NCBI RefSeq assembly: GCF_013283745.1
Contig: NZ_JABSTZ010000001.1
Span: 700,406-764,405 of the forward strand
DNA from: Aeromicrobium stalagmiti
GTDB taxonomy: Bacteria > Actinomycetota > Actinomycetes > Propionibacteriales > Nocardioidaceae
Length of the DNA: 64,000 bases
Direction of reading: 5' to 3'
In this document: positions 24,173-31,943 of the stretch, piece after piece
Layout of the letters: the number at the start of each line of letters is the position of its first letter
How positions within the stretch are numbered: the first letter of the stretch is position 1
Made by a program: the position numbers and the translations under genes
Notes under the pieces: generated by a model
What the model was told of the DNA's origin: nothing
Databases searched by the model: none
Seen by the model: only the letters and a program-made list of their open reading frames with translations

Positions 24173-24702
24173 CAGATGCCCTTCGTCGTGGGGAGGCGGC
24201 GAGCGATCAGCTGCTCGACGGCGCGGCCCGTGCCGGGCCACAGGTCCTGGCCGGCCGCGGCCAGCTCGGCGCGGGTGAACCAGCGCAGCTCGAGGCCCTC
24301 ACCGCCGGGCACCACGTCGGGCTCCCCGCCGATCTCGACCAGGAAGCTCAGGCCGACCGAGTGCTTGCGGGGGTCGACGCCGTACGTCGGCGCGATGCGC
24401 GGGTCGGTCGGGAAGAACTGCAGGACGTAGTCGGGCTGCGGATCGTCCTCGAGCTCGACGACCGCCCCGACGAGCGTGCCGTGGATGTGGCGCAGCAACG
24501 CGTCGCGGAGCGTCTCGCCGTGCCGGATGCGCCCGCCGATCTGGGTCCAGACCAGCCGCTGCTCGAACGGCGACTCCCGCAGCACGAGGCCGAACCGTTC
24601 CTCGTCGGCGTCGCGCCGCAGGGCGACGACGTCGACCGCGGGGATCGGCATTGTCGCGAGGACCCGGGCGAAGTCCTCGGCGCTGAGCTCTCCGGATGCC
24701 AT
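24169..24702 (-). CDS. Nudix-like protein (DUF4916 type) inserted in the acyl-CoA operon
   Basis: A 177-residue protein with a Nudix-like core: VDVVALRRDADEERFGLVLR, WTQIGGRIRHGETLRDALLR and a C-terminal LELRWFTRAELAAAGQDLWP. The Nudix box (normally GX5EX7REUXEEXGU) is degenerate: the glycine and first glutamate are there (GGRIRHGET) but the REUXEE positions read LRHIHGTLVG, so metal-dependent pyrophosphate hydrolysis is doubtful. It sits between the dehydrogenase (one base gap) and the carboxyltransferase (4-base overlap), so it is translated with them. Possible roles are CoA-ester or nucleotide sensing; both are guesses. Confidence 0.7.
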   Translation of the reverse strand: MASGELSAEDFARVLATMPIPAVDVVALRRDADEERFGLVLRESPFEQRLVWTQIGGRIRHGETLRDALLRHIHGTLVGAVVELEDDPQPDYVLQFFPTDPRIAPTYGVDPRKHSVGLSFLVEIGGEPDVVPGGEGLELRWFTRAELAAAGQDLWPGTGRAVEQLIARRLPTTKGIW

Positions 24703-24703
24703 G

Positions 24704-25876
24704 TCAGTAGCCCAGCAGCTTCGCGGCGAGATCGGTCATGACCTCGGTGGCCCCGCCGCCGATGCCGAGGATGCGGGCGTCACGGTAGTGGCGCTCGACC
24801 TCCGACTCGCGCATGTAGCCCATGCCGCCGAAGATCTGGACGGCCTCCGACACGACCCACTCGCACGCGGCGACCGAGACGTTCTTGGCGACGACGGCCT
24901 CCAGCAGCGGGCTCTCACCGGCGGCTGCCTTCTCGGCAGCCTCCCGCGTCACGGCCCGCGCCGCGGACGTCCGCTGGTGCATCTCGACGAGCTTGTGCCG
25001 GATGACCTGCCGGGTGATGAGCGGCTTGCCGAACGTGTCGCGCTCGCGGGCGTACGTGACCGCGAGGTCGAGGGAGCGCTGCGCCGTGGCATAGGCCTGG
25101 GCGGCGAGGCTGACCCGCTCGTTGACGAACTGGTTGACGATCATCGCGAAGCCACCGTCGACCTCGCCGACGATGTTGCCGGCGGGCACGCGGACGTCGT
25201 CGAAGGTCAGCTCGGCGGTGTCGGAGCAGTGCCAGCCCATCTTCTTCAGCGGCTTCGACACCGTGAACCCGGGAGAGTCCTTGTCGATGACGAGCAGGCT
25301 GATGCCGCCGAAGCCGGGACCGCCGGTCCGCACCGCGGTCGTGACGAAGTCCGATCGCACGCCGGAGGTGATGAAGGTCTTGGCGCCGTTGACGACGTAG
25401 TGGTCGCCGTCGAGCACCGCGCGGGTGGTGAGGCCTGCGACGTCCGACCCGCCGCCGGGCTCGGTGATGCCGAGCGAGCCGATCTTCTCGCCGGCCAGCG
25501 TCGGGCGGACGTAGCGGTCGACGAGCTCGAGCGCCTGGAGGCCTGCGCCCGGACGACGGGCCGCGTCGATGATGTGCGGGATCGCGATGCCGTGGGTGCA
25601 GAGGCTCGCGAGGACGCCGCTCGACCCGCCCCCGGCGAGGACCGCCTCGGTCATGATCGTCGCGTCGATGATGTCGCCGCCCGATCCACCGACCTCCTCG
25701 GGGAAGCCGATGCCGAGCAGGCCGACCGCAGCAGCCTTCTGGTGCAGGTCGCGCGGCAGCAGGCCGGCGTCCTCCCAGGTCGGCAGGTGCGGCGCGATCT
25801 CCTTCTCGGTGAACGACGTGACCATCTCGCGCAGGGCGAGACGCTCGGGGGTGTTCCAGGTGCTGGGTGTGCTCAC
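24704..25876 (-). CDS. Acyl-CoA dehydrogenase, FadE13-like
   Basis: A 390-residue flavoprotein: FPEEVGGSGGDIIDATIMTE, KIGSLGITEPGGGSDVAGLT, YVVNGAKTFITSGV, RDTFGKPLITRQVIRHKLVE and VQIFGGMGYMRESEVERHYR (C-terminal FAD/active-site region, with RDARILGIGGGATEVM). The last block is like citronellyl-CoA and isovaleryl-type dehydrogenases. Starts at GTG 25876, overlapping the AtuA gene's stop by 4 bases. Order matches fadE13 (Rv0975c). It is the first of two dehydrogenases in the operon and probably acts before the carboxylase. Confidence 0.9.
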   Translation of the reverse strand: MSTPSTWNTPERLALREMVTSFTEKEIAPHLPTWEDAGLLPRDLHQKAAAVGLLGIGFPEEVGGSGGDIIDATIMTEAVLAGGGSSGVLASLCTHGIAIPHIIDAARRPGAGLQALELVDRYVRPTLAGEKIGSLGITEPGGGSDVAGLTTRAVLDGDHYVVNGAKTFITSGVRSDFVTTAVRTGGPGFGGISLLVIDKDSPGFTVSKPLKKMGWHCSDTAELTFDDVRVPAGNIVGEVDGGFAMIVNQFVNERVSLAAQAYATAQRSLDLAVTYARERDTFGKPLITRQVIRHKLVEMHQRTSAARAVTREAAEKAAAGESPLLEAVVAKNVSVAACEWVVSEAVQIFGGMGYMRESEVERHYRDARILGIGGGATEVMTDLAAKLLGY

Positions 25877-27666
25877 AGGGCGGCCTCCGCGACGTGGTGG
25901 GGGAGCAGGGTGGACGGGATGGCGCAGTCACGAGCGCGCAGCCACTCGCCGAGGCCCTTGGCCTGCGGGTCGAGTCGGGTGGACGACGCGACACCCTCGC
26001 CGAGCAGCCCGTGGATCACGATGTTGACCGCGGCGAGGTTGGGCAGGGGGTGGATCTCGATGTCGAGCAGCGCCGCCTCGGGCAGCAGCTCGCGGACCGT
26101 CGCGTCGTCGAGGAACCCGACGAGCCACGCGTAGGCGTCGTCGCGGGCCGGGTGGTCCGCCGGGATCCAGACCCCGACGTTGGCGTCGCCGCCCTTGTCG
26201 CCGGACCGCGCGTACGCCAGCCGTCCCAGCGGCGAGCGGACGGTCTCGCCCACCCACTCCCCGAGTGGCGCAGACCCCTCCGCGAGTGGCGCAGATGGAA
26301 GGTTTTGAGACGGCGAGTCGTCGGTTTCTGCGCCAGTCGCGGGGTGGTTTGCGCCAGTCGCGCTCGGCGGGGCGATGTCCTCGCGGCGGCCGTCGGCGTG
26401 GACGACGACGTGCGGCACCTCGGTCTGCGGGACGTACGCCGGTCGGTAGATGCCGTAGGGCGTGCCGGCGGCAGGCGGCCGCGAGACGCTGAAGCCCGGG
26501 TAGGACGCCAGCGCCAGCTGGATCGCCGCGTCGCTGAACGCACGACCGACCGGATCGGGCCGAGCGCTCTTGACGTGCAGCCGCAGCAGGGACGTCGCCT
26601 GCGCCTGGGTCGCCGGATCAGGGGTGTCGGTGCGGTCGAGGTGCCACTCGACGGTCTCCGGCCGGGTTCCCTCGGCCAGGGCCGCCTCCATCTGCGCCTG
26701 GATCAGCGCGGCCTTCTCGGGGACGTCGAGCCCCGTCAGGAGGAACTCCACGCTGTTGCGGAAGCCACCGAACGCGTTGAGGCAGACCTTCGTCGTCGCC
26801 GGCGGTGCCTCACCGACGACTCCGTCGATCGCGACCCGGTCGGGGCCGACCTGGCTCAGCGTCATGGTGTCGAGCCGGGTCGCCACGTCGGGGCCGAGGT
26901 AGAGCGGAGACCCCACCTCGTAGACCAGCTGGGCGGTCACGGTGTCGACCGTGGTCGTGCCGCCGGTGCCCGCGTGCTGGGTGATGACGCAGGTGCCGTC
27001 GTCCGCGATCTCGGCGATGGGAAAGCCCAGCGGAGTCGACATGTCGACATGGGTGAACCCCGCGAAGTTGCCGGCCGTCGCCTGCGTGCCGCACTCGATG
27101 ACGTGCCCCGCGACGACGGCGCCGGCCAGCCGGTCGAGGTCGTCACGCCCCCAGCCGAAGTGCGCGATCGCCGGGCCGACCACGACCGAGGCGTCCGTGA
27201 CCCGGCCGGTCACCACGACGTCGGCACCGCCCTGCAGCGCAGCGGCGATGCCGAACGCGCCGAGATAGGCGTTGGCGGTCATGACCTCGCCGAAGCCCAG
27301 CTCGTCCGCCCGCGCCACGAGGTCGTCGCCCTCGACGTGCGCGATCGCGATCTCGAGGCCCTGGTCGGCCGCGATCTCACGCAGCTTCGCCGCGAGCGCC
27401 GCGGGGTTGAGTCCACCGGCGTTGGCGACGATCTTGACGCCACACTCCTTGGCCAGCCCCATCGACTCGGTCATCTGCCGGACGAACGTCTTGGCATAGC
27501 CCAGGGAGTCGTCCTTCATCCGGTCGCGGCCGAGGATCAGCATCGTGAGCTCGGCGAGGTAGTCGCCCGTCAGGTAGTCCAGGTCGCCCCCGGTGAGCAT
27601 CTCCCTCATCGCGCCGATGCGGTCGCCGTAGTAGCCGGAGCAGTTGCCGACCCGGATGACGCTCAT
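25873..27666 (-). CDS. AtuA-like protein (acyclic terpene utilisation family), with repeat-encoded linker
   Basis: A 597-residue protein. Residues 1-455 form the AtuA/DUF1446 domain (RVGNCSGYYGDRIGAMREML, GDLDYLTGDYLAELTMLILG, VVTGRVTDASVVVGPAIAHF, GHVIECGTQATAGNFAGFTH). The C-terminal ~110 residues are the AtuA-associated domain (LAYARSGDKGGDANVGVWIP). AtuA is needed for citronellol/geranyl-CoA breakdown in Pseudomonas, but its chemistry is not settled. The linker between domains is low in complexity and encoded by four copies of a 13-bp repeat (26262-26360; reported separately). The counterpart in M. tuberculosis appears to be Rv0976c, from memory. ATG overlaps the stop of the upstream gene by 4 bases. 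Confidence 0.85.
   Translation of the reverse strand: MSVIRVGNCSGYYGDRIGAMREMLTGGDLDYLTGDYLAELTMLILGRDRMKDDSLGYAKTFVRQMTESMGLAKECGVKIVANAGGLNPAALAAKLREIAADQGLEIAIAHVEGDDLVARADELGFGEVMTANAYLGAFGIAAALQGGADVVVTGRVTDASVVVGPAIAHFGWGRDDLDRLAGAVVAGHVIECGTQATAGNFAGFTHVDMSTPLGFPIAEIADDGTCVITQHAGTGGTTTVDTVTAQLVYEVGSPLYLGPDVATRLDTMTLSQVGPDRVAIDGVVGEAPPATTKVCLNAFGGFRNSVEFLLTGLDVPEKAALIQAQMEAALAEGTRPETVEWHLDRTDTPDPATQAQATSLLRLHVKSARPDPVGRAFSDAAIQLALASYPGFSVSRPPAAGTPYGIYRPAYVPQTEVPHVVVHADGRREDIAPPSATGANHPATGAETDDSPSQNLPSAPLAEGSAPLGEWVGETVRSPLGRLAYARSGDKGGDANVGVWIPADHPARDDAYAWLVGFLDDATVRELLPEAALLDIEIHPLPNLAAVNIVIHGLLGEGVASSTRLDPQAKGLGEWLRARDCAIPSTLLPHHVAEAAL
26262..26360. repeat. Four 13-bp repeats in two opposed pairs inside the AtuA-like gene
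   Basis: CGAGTGGCGCAGA occurs at 26262-26274 and 26283-26295; the near reverse complements TCTGCGCCAGTCG and TTTGCGCCAGTCG occur at 26327-26339 and 26348-26360. Each pair is spaced 21 bp (seven codons), making a large imperfect inverted repeat. On the coding strand it reads as two heptad-like peptide repeats (ATGANHP/ATGAETD and SAPLAEG/SAPLGEW) in the interdomain linker. Confidence 0.75.
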
Positions 27667-28454
27667 CGGTCCGCCATCCGCACGGGGTCGGCACCGGGCA
27701 GCCCGGCGAAGGCCTGGATGATCGTCAGCCAGTGCGCGGCGTGCTCACCGTCGGCCCGCACGTCGACGTCGTCGAGGTGGCGGCGGCGCGTCGCGAGCAG
27801 CGCGAAGTCGTAGCCGGAGCCCGTGACCCGCTCGGCGGCGTCGTCGGGACCCCACGTCCAGAGATCACCGTCAGGGCCTGTCAGCTCGACCCGGACGTCG
27901 ACGCCCGGGTCCTGCTCGCCGCGCGCCATGTAGGCGTAGCCACGGGCCCTGACCCCGATGTGGCAGACGTGGCGGGCGCGAGACGTCTGCGGGATGGTCA
28001 GCCCGAGCGCCTCCGCGACGTCGTGGCCGTGCGCCCAGGTCTCCATGATCCGGGCCGTCGCCATCGAGGCCGGGCTCATCGCCGGGCCGAACCACGGCAC
28101 CTTGTCGCCGTCCGGCACCGATCGCAGGGCGGCATCGAGGTCGACACGCCCCTCGCGCCACATCAGCAGCAGGTCCGCAGGCGGGATCAGCGCCATCTCG
28201 TCGGTCGCGGCGTCGATGAAGCCCGCGGGATCCTCCGCACCCGACAGCATCAGGCGACCGAACTCGTCGGGGTCGGTGATCGCTGCCAGCGAGGCTGCGT
28301 CGGTCCAGTGCAGGTGTGCGACCTGATGGGTGACGGTCCAGCCTTCCGGCGTGGTGACCGTGCTCCACCCGTCCACCGGCAGGCCCGCGACCCACTGGTC
28401 GAGCTGCAGGCTCTCGGCCGTCAGGTCGGACAGGACGTGGTCGAGGGTGCTCAT
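27663..28454 (-). CDS. TIGR03084-type metal-binding protein (mycothiol maleylpyruvate isomerase-like)
   Basis: A 263-residue protein with a DinB-like four-helix domain: HQVAHLHWTDAASLAAI, METWAHGHDVAEALGL give the His residues that usually bind a divalent metal in the maleylpyruvate-isomerase/mycothiol-dependent family. The C-terminal part (DVRVELTGPDGDLWTWGPDD ... VTGSGYDFALLATRRRH) matches the SCP2-like sterol-carrier-type region common in these. Start ATG 28454 overlaps the TetR stop by 4 bases; the stop overlaps the AtuA start by 4. It may catalyse a thiol-dependent step in the same pathway; not proven. Confidence 0.75.
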   Translation of the reverse strand: MSTLDHVLSDLTAESLQLDQWVAGLPVDGWSTVTTPEGWTVTHQVAHLHWTDAASLAAITDPDEFGRLMLSGAEDPAGFIDAATDEMALIPPADLLLMWREGRVDLDAALRSVPDGDKVPWFGPAMSPASMATARIMETWAHGHDVAEALGLTIPQTSRARHVCHIGVRARGYAYMARGEQDPGVDVRVELTGPDGDLWTWGPDDAAERVTGSGYDFALLATRRRHLDDVDVRADGEHAAHWLTIIQAFAGLPGADPVRMADR

Positions 28455-29062
28455 GACATCTCCAGCTCGTGGTCGAGGACGGTGGCCCAGGAGTCGAGCA
28501 CCGTGGCACGGCGCACGGTGTCGTCGCTCAGCGATGCGGCCAGCCCGAGGCCGCGGACGAGGTCGAGCGTGGCCTGGACGAGCTGGCGGTTGTCGCCCCG
28601 GGCCTCGTCGATGCCGAGCAGCTCGACGGCATAGGTGTGGGTCTCGCGGCCGATGCGCCGCTCGAGCGGTCCGACCAGCTCGCGCAGCTCGGCGTCGGTA
28701 CGGGCCGCGACCCACAGCTCGAGGGCGGCGAAGAACACCGGCGAGACGAACTGGGCGGCGAGGATCTCGAGCACCCCGCGCGTGCGGCCGTCGGCCGGCA
28801 GCTGGTCGGCGCTGCGCCGCATCTCGTCACGGCGGCGGTCGGTCAGGTGCTCGACCGCCGCGACCACGAGGTCCTGCTTGCTGGGGAAGTGGTGCAGCTG
28901 TGCGCCGCGGCTCACCCCCGCCCGCCGGCTGACGACGGTCGTCGTCGTGCCGGCCCACCCCAGCTCGACCAAGGAGTCGACGGTCGCCTCCATCAGCCGC
29001 AGCCGCATGGCGCGCGTGCGCTCCCCCTGCGGGACGCGCGCCGGCGTGGTCTGGGTGGTCAC
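28451..29062 (-). CDS. TetR-family repressor heading the acyl-CoA operon
   Basis: A 203-residue regulator. The N-terminal helix-turn-helix is RLRLMEATVDSLVELGWAGT, TTTVVSRRAGVSRGAQLHHF, PSKQDLVVAAVEHL, in the AcrR/FadR style. The rest is helical ligand-binding domain. GTG 29062 is preferred because a -10-like CATGCT lies six bases upstream and a TTGACT -35 at 18 bp; an upstream TTG at 29089 would lie inside the operator. As the first gene of the operon it probably represses its own transcription and the catabolic genes, and is released by a pathway acyl-CoA, as KstR2-like and FadR-like regulators are. Confidence 0.85.
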   Translation of the reverse strand: MTTQTTPARVPQGERTRAMRLRLMEATVDSLVELGWAGTTTTVVSRRAGVSRGAQLHHFPSKQDLVVAAVEHLTDRRRDEMRRSADQLPADGRTRGVLEILAAQFVSPVFFAALELWVAARTDAELRELVGPLERRIGRETHTYAVELLGIDEARGDNRQLVQATLDLVRGLGLAASLSDDTVRRATVLDSWATVLDHELEMS

Positions 29063-29068
29063 CCGCCC

Positions 29069-29109
29069 AGCATGGAGGCATGCCGACAAACAGTCAAGCC
29101 TGATTGTTT
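29069..29109 (-). promoter_or_regulatory. Promoter and palindromic operator of the tetR-led operon
   Basis: On the minus strand a -35 TTGACT (29098-29093) and -10 CATGCT (29074-29069) are 18 bp apart and place the start site on GTG 29062. The palindrome AAACAGTCA-N4-TGATTGTTT (29088-29109, one mismatched pair) covers the -35, as expected of a TetR operator. The divergent gene at 29230 could also be affected. Confidence 0.6.
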
Positions 29110-29229
29110 ATTGGCACCGTGTCTCGAAGGATCTCGCGACAGTCTCTCTCTGACACGAGATCGTGGCGATCTCAGCAACAATCCTCCGCTAGGCTCTCGC
29201 AAGCCAAGATTTCGCTGAGAAGGACTCCC

Positions 29230-30951
29230 ATGACCGAGCAGACACCTCCTCCCCCGCCTCCTCCGCCGCCCTCGGGCCCGTCGGGGCCTCCCCCGCCACC
29301 GCCTGAGTCCGTCGACCCGGCCGCGACCGTCGTGGCGCCCGCGGCAACCGAGACCTCGACGGGCAGCGGTGCCGGCAAGAAGGCGATCATCGGCGGCATC
29401 GCGGCGGCGGTCGTCCTCGGCGGCGGCTACGGCGCCTACGCCGTCTACGACAAGCTCGACGGCGGCGGCGCGCAGCCCCACGACGTCATGCCGGCGTCGA
29501 CCCAGTTCTACGCGCGGGTCGACCTCGACCCGTCGGCGAGCCAGAAGATCGAGCTGTTCAAGCTGATCCGCAAGTTCCCCGACCTCGCCGACGAGATCGG
29601 CATCAAGAACGAGGGCCAGGACATCCGCGAGCTGATCTTCGACGCAGCGCTCGAGAGCTGCGACGGCGTCACCTACGAGGACGACGTCAAGCCGTGGCTG
29701 GGCGACCGCGTCGGCATCGGCGGCGAGCTCGAGGGCGAGAAGGTCGTCATCGCCGTCCAGACCACCGACGAGGGCAAGTCGCGCGAGGGCATCAAGAAGC
29801 TGTTCGGCTGCGGCGACGACGAGTACGGCATCGCCTATCTCGACGGCTACGCGATCCTGGCGCCGAAGCAGGCCGACGTCGACGCCGCCGTCAAGGCGAC
29901 CGCGAAGGCCTCGCTCGGCGACTCCGAGACGTTCACGACCGACTTCGAGGAGCTCGGCGGCGAGGGCATTGCCTCGGCGTGGATCAACGTCGAGGCGATC
30001 GCCGACTCACCGCAGGCCTCCGACTTCCTCGGACCCGAGGCCGACCAGCTCAAGGAGGCCGGCTCCGTGGCGACGACCCTGCGGGTCGACGGCAACGCGC
30101 TGGAGCTCGCCGTGCTCGGCGGCCTCGAGCAGCTGGGCGACGACCAGCCGATCAGCCTGGCCAAGCTGCCCGCCGACACCGTCGCCGCTCTCTCCGTGGC
30201 AGGGCTCGGCGACCAGGTCAGCGAGGGCTTCGACGCGCTGGTCGAGGGCTTCGACGCCGGGTTCGCCTCGGGCTTCGCCAGCCCGCCGCAGGCGCTCGAC
30301 GCCGAGCCGGGGCCGGGCGATGGCGACGACCTCGACGGACTCAGCTCGGGCGACGACTTCTCGGGGTCCCTCGACTCCGGCGAGGCGTACGACGCGCAGG
30401 ACTTCATCGACCAGATCGAGCAGGAGACCGGCTTCAAGCTGCCCGAGGACCTCGAGACGCTGTTCGGCGACAGCCTCACGCTGGCGATCGGCGCCAAGAA
30501 CCTCGAGACCCTCCCGACGATGTCGGGACCCGATGGGTTCACCGCGCTAGACGTCGCCCTGTCGTTGACGTCCGACAAGACCAAGGCGCTCGACCTCGTC
30601 CAACGCATCTCGTCGCTGGCCAGCGACGCCGGCATCCCGCTGATCGCGGCGCCGACCGACGACGGCGCGGTGCTGGCGACCAACCAGGGCGCGGCCGACG
30701 CGATCACCGATCCCGACGGCAACCTCGGTGACGAGAAGTCGTTCCAGGAGGTCATCCCCGACGGCGACTCCACCTACGGCGGGCTCTACGTCAACGTGGG
30801 GGCGATCCTCGACAAGCTGCTCGAGGCCGACCCGCCCGAGGAGATCCGCAGCGGCATCGAGGAGGCCAAGGCGCTCTCGGCCGTGGGCTTCTCGGTGAGC
30901 TCGAAGAAGGGTGACCGCTCGCTCGTCAGCCTGCGCGTCTCGTTCAAGTAG
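29230..30951 (+). CDS. DUF3352 domain membrane-anchored protein with proline-rich cytoplasmic head
   Basis: A 573-residue protein. Residues 4-30 are mostly proline (TPPPPPPPPPSGPSGPPPPP), a cytoplasmic flexible tail. One membrane segment (KKAIIGGIAAAVVLGGGYGAYAVYD, about residues 56-78) follows, and the rest is extracytoplasmic and very acidic, with repeated patterns such as YARVDLDPSASQKIELFKLI and LYVNVGAILDKLLE. This matches the DUF3352 family of actinobacterial surface proteins of unknown function. ATG 29230 follows GAGAAGGA; the longer upstream reading has no support. A perfect palindrome forms the terminator at its end. Confidence 0.8.
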   Translation: MTEQTPPPPPPPPPSGPSGPPPPPPESVDPAATVVAPAATETSTGSGAGKKAIIGGIAAAVVLGGGYGAYAVYDKLDGGGAQPHDVMPASTQFYARVDLDPSASQKIELFKLIRKFPDLADEIGIKNEGQDIRELIFDAALESCDGVTYEDDVKPWLGDRVGIGGELEGEKVVIAVQTTDEGKSREGIKKLFGCGDDEYGIAYLDGYAILAPKQADVDAAVKATAKASLGDSETFTTDFEELGGEGIASAWINVEAIADSPQASDFLGPEADQLKEAGSVATTLRVDGNALELAVLGGLEQLGDDQPISLAKLPADTVAALSVAGLGDQVSEGFDALVEGFDAGFASGFASPPQALDAEPGPGDGDDLDGLSSGDDFSGSLDSGEAYDAQDFIDQIEQETGFKLPEDLETLFGDSLTLAIGAKNLETLPTMSGPDGFTALDVALSLTSDKTKALDLVQRISSLASDAGIPLIAAPTDDGAVLATNQGAADAITDPDGNLGDEKSFQEVIPDGDSTYGGLYVNVGAILDKLLEADPPEEIRSGIEEAKALSAVGFSVSSKKGDRSLVSLRVSFK

Positions 30952-30956
30952 GCACG

Positions 30957-31000
30957 ACGCACGAGGGCCCGGTCGGCATGCCGACCGGGCCCTCGTGCGT
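30957..31000. terminator. Bidirectional terminator, 44-bp perfect palindrome
   Basis: Bases 30957-30978 and 30979-31000 are exact reverse complements with no loop, so both strands give a 20-bp-plus GC-rich stem (the tip necessarily opens to a few loop bases). It sits in the 60-base gap between convergent genes ending at 30951 and 31012. Confidence 0.8.
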
Positions 31001-31011
31001 GCAGCGGGGAG

Positions 31012-31812
31012 TCAGTCGTCCTCGGGGAACGCGCAGTAGGCCTGCGGCTTCGAGGCGTTGACATAGGTCGGCACCAGGTCGTTGCGGGCCTCGGCGCTGA
31101 AAGTCAGCGTCCGGGTCACCGCGCGGGGGACGGCCACGTCGACAGCGGTCATCGTCCCCTTCTTGACCCGCAGGCTGACGATCCGGTCCTGGTCGGCCAG
31201 GACCCTGAACTGCGCGTCGGCGCCGGCGTCGGACCGGTCGTCGAGCCCCACGTTGACGCGCAGACGCTTGCACGTCTCGAGCGTGGCCCACTGCGTCCTG
31301 CCGTTGGCGGTCGCGCCGGTCGACCAGTAGCGCGTGACCGGGATGCCCGCGACGGTCTGCGGACCGTACTGACCCTTGAGGCTCGCCCCGTAGTTGACGA
31401 ACAGCTCCGGCTCGTTGGCCATCTTGTACCAGGCGTATGCCCGCAGGACGACGCTCGAGCTCGCCGCACCGGCGAGGCCCGAGACGGACGGCTTGTAGAC
31501 GCGATAGCTCGTGCTGCCGTCGCGCGGCGTGACGGTCTTGGCGTAGGCGCCGCCCGACTTCACGGTGGTGGTCGCGACGGTGCGCCAGCGGTCGCCCCCC
31601 TGGTCACGGTCGAAGAACTGGATCTTGACGATCGAGCCCTTCGCGGACGGTTCGACCGTGCCGGAGAACACGACCGTGTCGCCCTGTCTGATCTCCGTCT
31701 TCGAGACCGAGAGGCTCACCTCGTAGGAGCCGGCCGCCTGGGCCTGGGACAGGAAGGCGGCGGGGACGATCGCCACGGCGACCGCGGTGCAGAGGACTGC
31801 GAGCTTGCGCAT
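31012..31812 (-). CDS. Secreted two-cysteine-domain protein, dispersed seventh paralog
   Basis: A 266-residue exported protein, signal peptide MRKLAVLCTAVAVAIVPAAF...AQAA, ribosome site AAGGAGC. It shares the layout of the tandem array at 9160-14610: an Ig-like domain (VSLSVSKTEIRQGDTVVFSG, VEPSAKGSIVKIQFFDRDQG), a linker, and a C-terminal domain bounded by its only two mature cysteines, C181 (ETCKRLRVNVGLDDRSD) and C260 (YCAFP). Here the NPCBM-like pattern after the first cysteine (VGLDDRSDAGADAQFRVLAD) is clearer than in any other copy. Sequence identity to the array is low, so it is an older relative. Confidence 0.75.
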   Translation of the reverse strand: MRKLAVLCTAVAVAIVPAAFLSQAQAAGSYEVSLSVSKTEIRQGDTVVFSGTVEPSAKGSIVKIQFFDRDQGGDRWRTVATTTVKSGGAYAKTVTPRDGSTSYRVYKPSVSGLAGAASSSVVLRAYAWYKMANEPELFVNYGASLKGQYGPQTVAGIPVTRYWSTGATANGRTQWATLETCKRLRVNVGLDDRSDAGADAQFRVLADQDRIVSLRVKKGTMTAVDVAVPRAVTRTLTFSAEARNDLVPTYVNASKPQAYCAFPEDD

Positions 31813-31943
31813 GATGGTGCTCCTTCAGGGGGATGGATGTCTTTCACCACCAGAGATGCCACTCTTCCCCGAAAGGTTGTCACCACCGGACGACTTCGCC
31901 CACTGTCTACCATCGACCGCGATGTGGCCAGTGCCTCGAGCCC

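Noticed and set aside
22568-24241. Longer start of the carboxyltransferase at 24241
   Set aside because: It would extend 69 bases into the Nudix-like gene; GTG 24172 gives the GTGA overlap seen throughout this operon and the normal family N-terminus.
28451-29089. TetR start at TTG 29089
   Set aside because: It lies inside the palindromic operator and adds nine residues without family support; GTG 29062 fits the promoter.
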